This document shows, in pieces, positions 42,095-43,475 of a stretch of 43,475 nt of DNA (the first letter of the stretch is position 1; each line of letters starts with the position of its first letter). The stretch covers positions 1 to 43,475 of the forward strand of contig JBCCEJ010000052.1 of NCBI GenBank assembly GCA_039030335.1, given 5' to 3'. The stretch comes from JBCCEJ01 sp039030335 (lineage in GTDB: Bacteria; Pseudomonadota; Gammaproteobacteria; HK1). Below the pieces are notes generated by a model. That model was not told the origin of the DNA and ran no database searches. It saw only the letters and a list, made by a program, of their open reading frames with translations. A program made the translations under genes and the position numbers.

Positions 42095-42165
42095 GATTTC
42101 TCCCAGCAGGTCCAGATTGCAACGTCGCGGTCGGTGGTTGCGCGCAGGCCGCCATATTGGCCGGG

Positions 42166-43475
42166 TCAGTCGCGCCAGTAGGCCGGCGACAGCAACACGA
42201 GCAACGTGAATATCTCCAGCCGCCCGAGCAACATGGCAAAACACAGAATCCACTTCGCGAGATCGGAAATATTGTCGTAGTGTGCGCCCACCTGGCCGAG
42301 TCCTGGCCCGAGGTTGTTGAGACAGGCGACAACCGCCGAGAACGCCGTAACCTGATCGAGACCGGTCGCCATCAACGCCAACACCATCAGAGCAAACAGT
42401 GCGACATAGGCGGCGAAGAAGCTCCACACGGCATCCATGACGCGCCCGCCCATCGGCACCCCGCCCACTTTGATCGGGATGTGCGCGTTCGGATGCATGA
42501 GCTTGAGTAACTCGCGTTTGCTCTGTTTGAACAGGAGCAGCACCCTGATGACCTTCATACCGCCACCGGTCGAACCTGCGCAGCCGCCAACGAAGCTCGC
42601 GAACAAGAGCAATACGGGCAGAAAACTTGGCCAGAGATGGTAGCCGGCGGTGGTGAACCCGGTGGTGGTCGCGATCGACACCGTCTGAAAAATTCCGTAG
42701 CGCAGTGACTCTCCGGCGCCGTCATAAGCATCGGCCACGTACAGGCCGATACTGACGACCAGCGCCAGGCCTATCAACATCAGTGCATAGGTGCGCCATT
42801 CTTCGTCCTGCAGGTAGGCCTCTGTGCTGCGCTTGCGAAAAGTCAGGTAGTGCAGCGCAAAGTTCATACCTGAGACAGCCATGAAGACGATCGCAATCGC
42901 TTCAATGAGAGGGCTGTTGAAATATCCAAGGCTTGCATCGTGGGTCGAGAAGCCGCCGATGGCCACGGTGGCAAAACTGTGTCCGATCGCATCGAATGCG
43001 GTCATTCCGGCCCACCAGTATGCGAGAGCACAGCAGACGGTCAGGCCGAGATAGATGTACCAGAGCGCCTTGGCGGTCTCCGTGATGCGCGGCGTCAGCT
43101 TGTTGTCCTTCATCGGACCTGGCGTTTCAGCTCTGTAGAGCTGCATGCCGCCGACGCCGAGAATCGGCAGAATCGCGACGGCCAGCACGATAATACCCAT
43201 ACCGCCGAGCCACTGAAGTAACTGCCGGTACATCAGCACCGACGGCGGCAGGGCGTCGATCGACGTGATGACGGTCGCGCCGGTCGTCGTCAGACCAGAA
43301 ATCGATTCGAACACGGCGTCGGCAAGGCTGAGCGACGGCTGCACTGCGAGGTAGAGCTGCAATGCGCCGGACAGACCCAGCACCAGCCAGAACAGGACGA
43401 CCACCATGAAGCCGTCGCGCAAACGCAGTTCGCGGCGTTGCGCCCGTGCCGGATACCACAGTGCGATACCGAGAC
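42166..43475 (-). CDS. trkH: Trk potassium uptake system subunit TrkH (5' end beyond window)
   Basis: TrkH is the potassium-translocating channel subunit that works with the NAD-binding regulator TrkA. The frame runs off the right edge; about 436 codons are visible and roughly 50-60 N-terminal residues are missing. All four pore loops are seen: SGLTTTGATV, HSFATVAIGGFSTHD, SIATTTGFTTAGY and CLNNLGPGLGQVG, each with the filter glycine. About nine membrane segments are visible. An apparent start at 43422 (TTG) is not the true start, because the frame continues upstream with LGIALWYPARAQRRELR. trkA is not in the window. Confidence 0.94.
   Translation of the reverse strand, partial: LGIALWYPARAQRRELRLRDGFMVVVLFWLVLGLSGALQLYLAVQPSLSLADAVFESISGLTTTGATVITSIDALPPSVLMYRQLLQWLGGMGIIVLAVAILPILGVGGMQLYRAETPGPMKDNKLTPRITETAKALWYIYLGLTVCCALAYWWAGMTAFDAIGHSFATVAIGGFSTHDASLGYFNSPLIEAIAIVFMAVSGMNFALHYLTFRKRSTEAYLQDEEWRTYALMLIGLALVVSIGLYVADAYDGAGESLRYGIFQTVSIATTTGFTTAGYHLWPSFLPVLLLFASFVGGCAGSTGGGMKVIRVLLLFKQSKRELLKLMHPNAHIPIKVGGVPMGGRVMDAVWSFFAAYVALFALMVLALMATGLDQVTAFSAVVACLNNLGPGLGQVGAHYDNISDLAKWILCFAMLLGRLEIFTLLVLLSPAYWRD

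Noticed and set aside
1..43475. CRISPR arrays, insertion sequences, rRNA or tRNA genes
   Set aside because: No regularly spaced repeats, transposase motifs, terminal inverted repeats, or cloverleaf-type sequences were seen in reading; a tRNAscan-SE and ISfinder run would settle short cases.

Overview
The window looks like chromosomal DNA from a GC-rich gammaproteobacterium. Several blocks have gene orders typical of that class: lptFG; metG divergent from apbC-dcd; the rsx electron-transport operon; dapF-DUF484-xerC; hslVU-DUF971-ubiE-ubiJ-ubiB; yibN-secB-gpsA with trmL close by; and envC-ctpA. GTG and TTG starts and 1-4 nt stop/start overlaps are common. The genus cannot be read from the sequence. 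I see no insertion sequence, integrase of phage type, CRISPR array, rRNA or tRNA, so most of the window is core genome. The left edge (1-124) looks like an assembly fold-back that breaks pepA.

Layout. 84-124: start of pepA (-). 396-2592: lptF, lptG (+), LPS export. 2624-4813: apbC-dcd-RDD protein (-). 4956-7016: metG (+). 7070-12394: rsxA, B, C, D, G, E (+), a membrane ferredoxin/NADH-linked redox pump, with an unexplained gap of about 320 nt between rsxA and rsxB. 12593-19182: a signalling block. A CHASE2-adenylate cyclase (+) converges, across a strong terminator, on a minus-strand operon of CHASE2-Ser/Thr kinase, PP2C phosphatase and FHA protein. 19588-22116: dapF-DUF484-xerC (+). 22323-27959: hslV-hslU-DUF971-ubiE-ubiJ-ubiB (+), protein quality control followed by ubiquinone synthesis. 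28062-30831: envC-ctpA (-), envelope remodelling. 31205-33247: yibN-secB-gpsA (+). 33248-33670: a non-coding stretch with a well-formed two-part stem and a terminator-like hairpin. 33671-37843: trmL, a dCACHE-cyclase and a ThDP enzyme (-). 37866-38867: class 1B-like dihydroorotate dehydrogenase (+). 39284-41502: class III aminotransferase and HpcH/HpaI aldolase (-). 41759-43475: trkH (cut by the right edge) and a TPR protein (-).

How the parts fit. The most interesting area is the signalling block. The same extracytoplasmic sensor type (CHASE2 followed by membrane helices) drives two outputs encoded tail to tail: cAMP synthesis and protein phosphorylation. The kinase linker has two Thr-hydrophobic motifs, and the FHA protein has a similar one between its two domains. 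This suggests that phosphothreonine docking links kinase, phosphatase and FHA reader. A second cyclase at 35422-37341 starts 4 nt after the trmL stop and has Gln where adenylate cyclases normally have the base-selecting Lys. Several usual neighbours are absent from these loci: lysA and lptM before dapF, nth after rsxE, gpmM before envC, grxC between yibN and secB, and pyrK beside pyrD.
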